Source: Bacteroidota bacterium
Lineage (GTDB): Bacteria; Bacteroidota; Bacteroidia; Bacteroidales; VadinHA17
Direction: 5' to 3'
NCBI GenBank assembly: GCA_011042635.1
Contig: DQWH01000121.1
Coordinates: 1-36,128, forward strand
Length of the DNA stretch: 36,128 bases
Positions within the stretch are counted from its first letter, which is position 1, and each line of letters starts with the position of its first letter. The notes below the pieces were generated by a model that saw only the letters and a list, made by a program, of their open reading frames with translations, searched no databases and had not been told where the DNA came from. Position numbers and translations under genes: made by a program. Shown here one piece after another: positions 33,831-36,128 of the stretch.

Positions 33831-36107
33831 ATGAGCACATTAAAAAGATTTTTCCTTATTCTGATCCTGTTTTGCCCGGCATTTGTGGTAAAGGGCCAGT
33901 TAACACACCTTGACTACCAACGGGCCGATTCCACCAGGGAATTCAGCAATCTGGTATACAATACCATGATATCCTCTGCCTGGATCAGAGACACCAGTAT
34001 ATTCTGGTATCAGACGAAAACCAGGAACGGTCGGGAATATTTTCTGGTGGATGCGGAAAAACCTGAAAAAAAGCCTGCTTTTGATCAGGAGAAGCTCTGT
34101 GAACTGTTGAATGAAAAAACGGGTAATGATTATGACCCCTATGACCTGCCTTTCCGGAATATTTCATTTAACCGCCAGATTACGGAAATGACTTTTGTGC
34201 TTGATTCCGTAAGGTGGACCCTGGATCTGGAGGCCTATGAACTGGAACGCGGGGAAAGGATCAGGCAGGACCGGAGAAGGGGAGGGGGTTACTGGGCCTC
34301 GGTGGATGATGAACGGGGCAGATCGCCTGTGGTTTCGCCCGACAGCCTGTGGAGAGCTTATATCAAGGAGTATAATGTATATATTCAGAACACGGATGAT
34401 AAAACCGAATATCAGCTTTCGTTCGACGGTTCGGAGGGAGAATACTATTCCTCGAATATCCGTTGGTCGCCCAATTCGGAATATGTGGCTGTCAACAAGA
34501 TTCGCCCGCATACTCCGCGGTATGTGTATTTTGTTGAGTCATCCCCTTCCGACCAGCTTCAGCCCAAATTGCACAAGAATGAATACCTGAAACCGGGAGA
34601 TGCCGTACAGATACGGAAACCCTCGCTTTTCAGCGTGAAAGAAAAACGTCAGATACCGGTTGATACAAAGCCGTTTGAATTCCAGTACCGGGTGAGCGAC
34701 CCGGCCTGGCGGAACGACAGCAGGGCTTTTACTTTTGAATTCAACCAGCGTGGTCATCAGGTGTACCAGGTGGTGGAGGTTGATGCTTCCAGCGGGGAAT
34801 GCCGGGTGATCATCGACGAGCGGAGTGAAACCTTTATTGATTACAGCGGAAAAAGGTACCGTCACGACGTGGACGACGGGAAGGAAATTATCTGGGCCTC
34901 GGAACGCGACGGCTGGAACCACCTGTACCTGTTCGACGGCCGGACCGGCAAGATCAAAAACCAGATCACGAAAGGAGAATGGGTGGTCAGAGGGGTGGAT
35001 TATGTCAACGACAGCCTGCGGTATATCATTTTCCGTGGAGCAGGCCGTCACAGACGGGAAGATCCCTACCTGGTGAGGTATTACCGGGTCAATTTCGACG
35101 GCTCCGGCCTGAAGGAACTGACCCCTGAAGAGGCCAACCATTCGGCTGCTTTCTCGGGAGATTATAAGTATTTCGTGGATACCTATTCCCGGATCGATAT
35201 GCCGCCGGTATCGGTTCTTCGCAGGACCGATAACGGTAAGGTGCTTCTTGAACTGGAAAAGGCCGATATTACCGATCTGCTGAAAAAGGGATGGCAGGTG
35301 CCCGAAGTATTTGTGGCGAAAGGAAGGGATGGAAAAACCGATATCTGGGGGAATATTTACCGTCCTACCAATTTTGATTCTTCGCATTCCTATCCTGTGA
35401 TTGAAGCTATTTATGCCGGTCCTCATTCCTCTCATGTTCCCAAATCATTCCGGCCGTATTTTTCTCATTTCTCGGGCCTGGCCGAGCTGGGCTTTATCAT
35501 TGTCCAGATCGACGGTATGGGGACATCGAACCGCTCGAAAGCATTTCACGATGTATGCTGGAAAAACCTGAAAGATGCCGGATTTCCCGACAGAATATTA
35601 TGGATGAAAGCGGCTGCAAAGAAATATCCGTACATGGATATCAGCCGGGTGGGCATTTTCGGCGGATCGGCCGGCGGACAGAATGCCATGGGAGCCCTGT
35701 TGTTTCATCCCGATTTTTACAAAGCCGCCGTGGCTTCCGTAGGCTGCCACGATAACCGGATGGATAAAATGTGGTGGAACGAGCAATGGATGGGTTATCC
35801 CATCGGCCCGCATTATGAAGAATCATCCAATGTGGTGAATGCCCATAAGCTTAAGGGAAAACTTTTGCTAACGGTTGGTGAAATGGATACCAATGTGGAT
35901 CCTTCCTCTACCCTTCAGGTGGTAAATGCCTTGATCAAAGCGGGAAAGGATTTCGAATTCATGATATTCCCCGGCCAGGACCACGGTTCAGGAGGCAGCT
36001 ACGGGGAAAGGATGAAACGAGATTTCTTCGTGCGGCATTTGCTCCATATGGAAACACCCGATTGGAATATTCTGGAGGATGAGGAGAAAAATAAAGTAAA
36101 CCACTGA
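33831..36107 (+). CDS. S9-family (DPP-IV/prolyl-oligopeptidase type) serine peptidase, exported
   Basis: 758 residues from the ATG at 33831; the frame is open to a GTG at 33783, but the signal peptide (KRFFLILILFCPAFVVKGQ) starts at the ATG. An N-terminal beta-propeller (~60-480, with WSPNSEYVAVNK, WRNDSRAFTFEF, WASERDGWNHLYLFD) is followed by an alpha/beta-hydrolase domain. The triad is visible as S613 in FGGSAGGQ, D686 in GEMDTNVD and H718 in GQDHGSGG (numbering from 33831). Family members cleave after proline or remove Xaa-Pro dipeptides, probably in the periplasm. The Glu-Glu motif that anchors the free N-terminus in true DPP IV is not obvious in the propeller, so dipeptidyl specificity is uncertain. 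It lies 51 bases after the metallopeptidase gene. Confidence 0.9.
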   Translation: MSTLKRFFLILILFCPAFVVKGQLTHLDYQRADSTREFSNLVYNTMISSAWIRDTSIFWYQTKTRNGREYFLVDAEKPEKKPAFDQEKLCELLNEKTGNDYDPYDLPFRNISFNRQITEMTFVLDSVRWTLDLEAYELERGERIRQDRRRGGGYWASVDDERGRSPVVSPDSLWRAYIKEYNVYIQNTDDKTEYQLSFDGSEGEYYSSNIRWSPNSEYVAVNKIRPHTPRYVYFVESSPSDQLQPKLHKNEYLKPGDAVQIRKPSLFSVKEKRQIPVDTKPFEFQYRVSDPAWRNDSRAFTFEFNQRGHQVYQVVEVDASSGECRVIIDERSETFIDYSGKRYRHDVDDGKEIIWASERDGWNHLYLFDGRTGKIKNQITKGEWVVRGVDYVNDSLRYIIFRGAGRHRREDPYLVRYYRVNFDGSGLKELTPEEANHSAAFSGDYKYFVDTYSRIDMPPVSVLRRTDNGKVLLELEKADITDLLKKGWQVPEVFVAKGRDGKTDIWGNIYRPTNFDSSHSYPVIEAIYAGPHSSHVPKSFRPYFSHFSGLAELGFIIVQIDGMGTSNRSKAFHDVCWKNLKDAGFPDRILWMKAAAKKYPYMDISRVGIFGGSAGGQNAMGALLFHPDFYKAAVASVGCHDNRMDKMWWNEQWMGYPIGPHYEESSNVVNAHKLKGKLLLTVGEMDTNVDPSSTLQVVNALIKAGKDFEFMIFPGQDHGSGGSYGERMKRDFFVRHLLHMETPDWNILEDEEKNKVNH

Positions 36108-36128
36108 GGTGGATAGTGATGAGTTGAG

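Noticed and set aside
1-36128. CRISPR arrays, tRNA/rRNA genes, phage or integrase genes, PUL regulators
   Set aside because: None found on either strand; repeats are protein-level only and no helix-turn-helix, histidine-kinase or sigma-factor product is encoded.

Overview
The window is a polysaccharide (or glycoprotein) utilisation locus (PUL) of a Bacteroidota bacterium. The evidence is two tandem SusC/SusD pairs, a DUF1735-type surface glycan-binding lipoprotein, many lipobox signal peptides, no Shine-Dalgarno-like sequence before most starts, and a C-terminal type IX secretion (T9SS) sorting domain on one large protein. The T9SS cargo and the sulfatase load suggest an environmental (marine or algal-associated) member of the Bacteroidales or a relative rather than a classic gut Bacteroides. 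That placement is inference. All supported genes lie on the + strand; no tRNA, rRNA, CRISPR, insertion sequence or phage gene was seen.

Layout. 1-28 is a terminator hairpin of something upstream, followed by a long leader. 489-12088 is the uptake block: SusC1, SusD1, SusC2, SusD2 and a surface glycan-binding protein, closed by a 14-bp-arm hairpin at 12112-12140. 12328-13035 encodes a secreted protein of unknown function. 13318-18797 holds three different formylglycine sulfatases. 18809-29798 holds the sugar-cleaving block: an atypical GH31, a large unclassified TIM-barrel-like lipoprotein, a GH127/GH146-type beta-L-arabinofuranosidase, a calcineurin-like phosphoesterase and a large DUF5695-like secreted protein. 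After an extremely AT-rich 111-bp spacer come two peptidases: a 1289-residue T9SS-exported zinc metallopeptidase (29910-33779) and an S9 prolyl-oligopeptidase/DPP-IV-type serine peptidase (33831-36107).

How they may work together. SusD2 and the surface glycan-binding protein each carry the same discoidin-like (F5/8 type C-like) module inserted inside their own fold near the C-terminus, and the secreted metallopeptidase carries it at its N-terminus. A shared recognition module across import, binding and proteolysis, together with a beta-L-arabinofuranosidase, possible alpha-galactosidase-like enzymes, three sulfatases and a proline-type peptidase, fits a sulfated, arabinosylated glycoprotein. 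A hydroxyproline-rich cell-wall protein of plants or green algae would be one candidate. This substrate assignment is a hypothesis. No transcriptional regulator (hybrid two-component system, ECF sigma/anti-sigma, AraC) is present in the window, so control must come from outside it.
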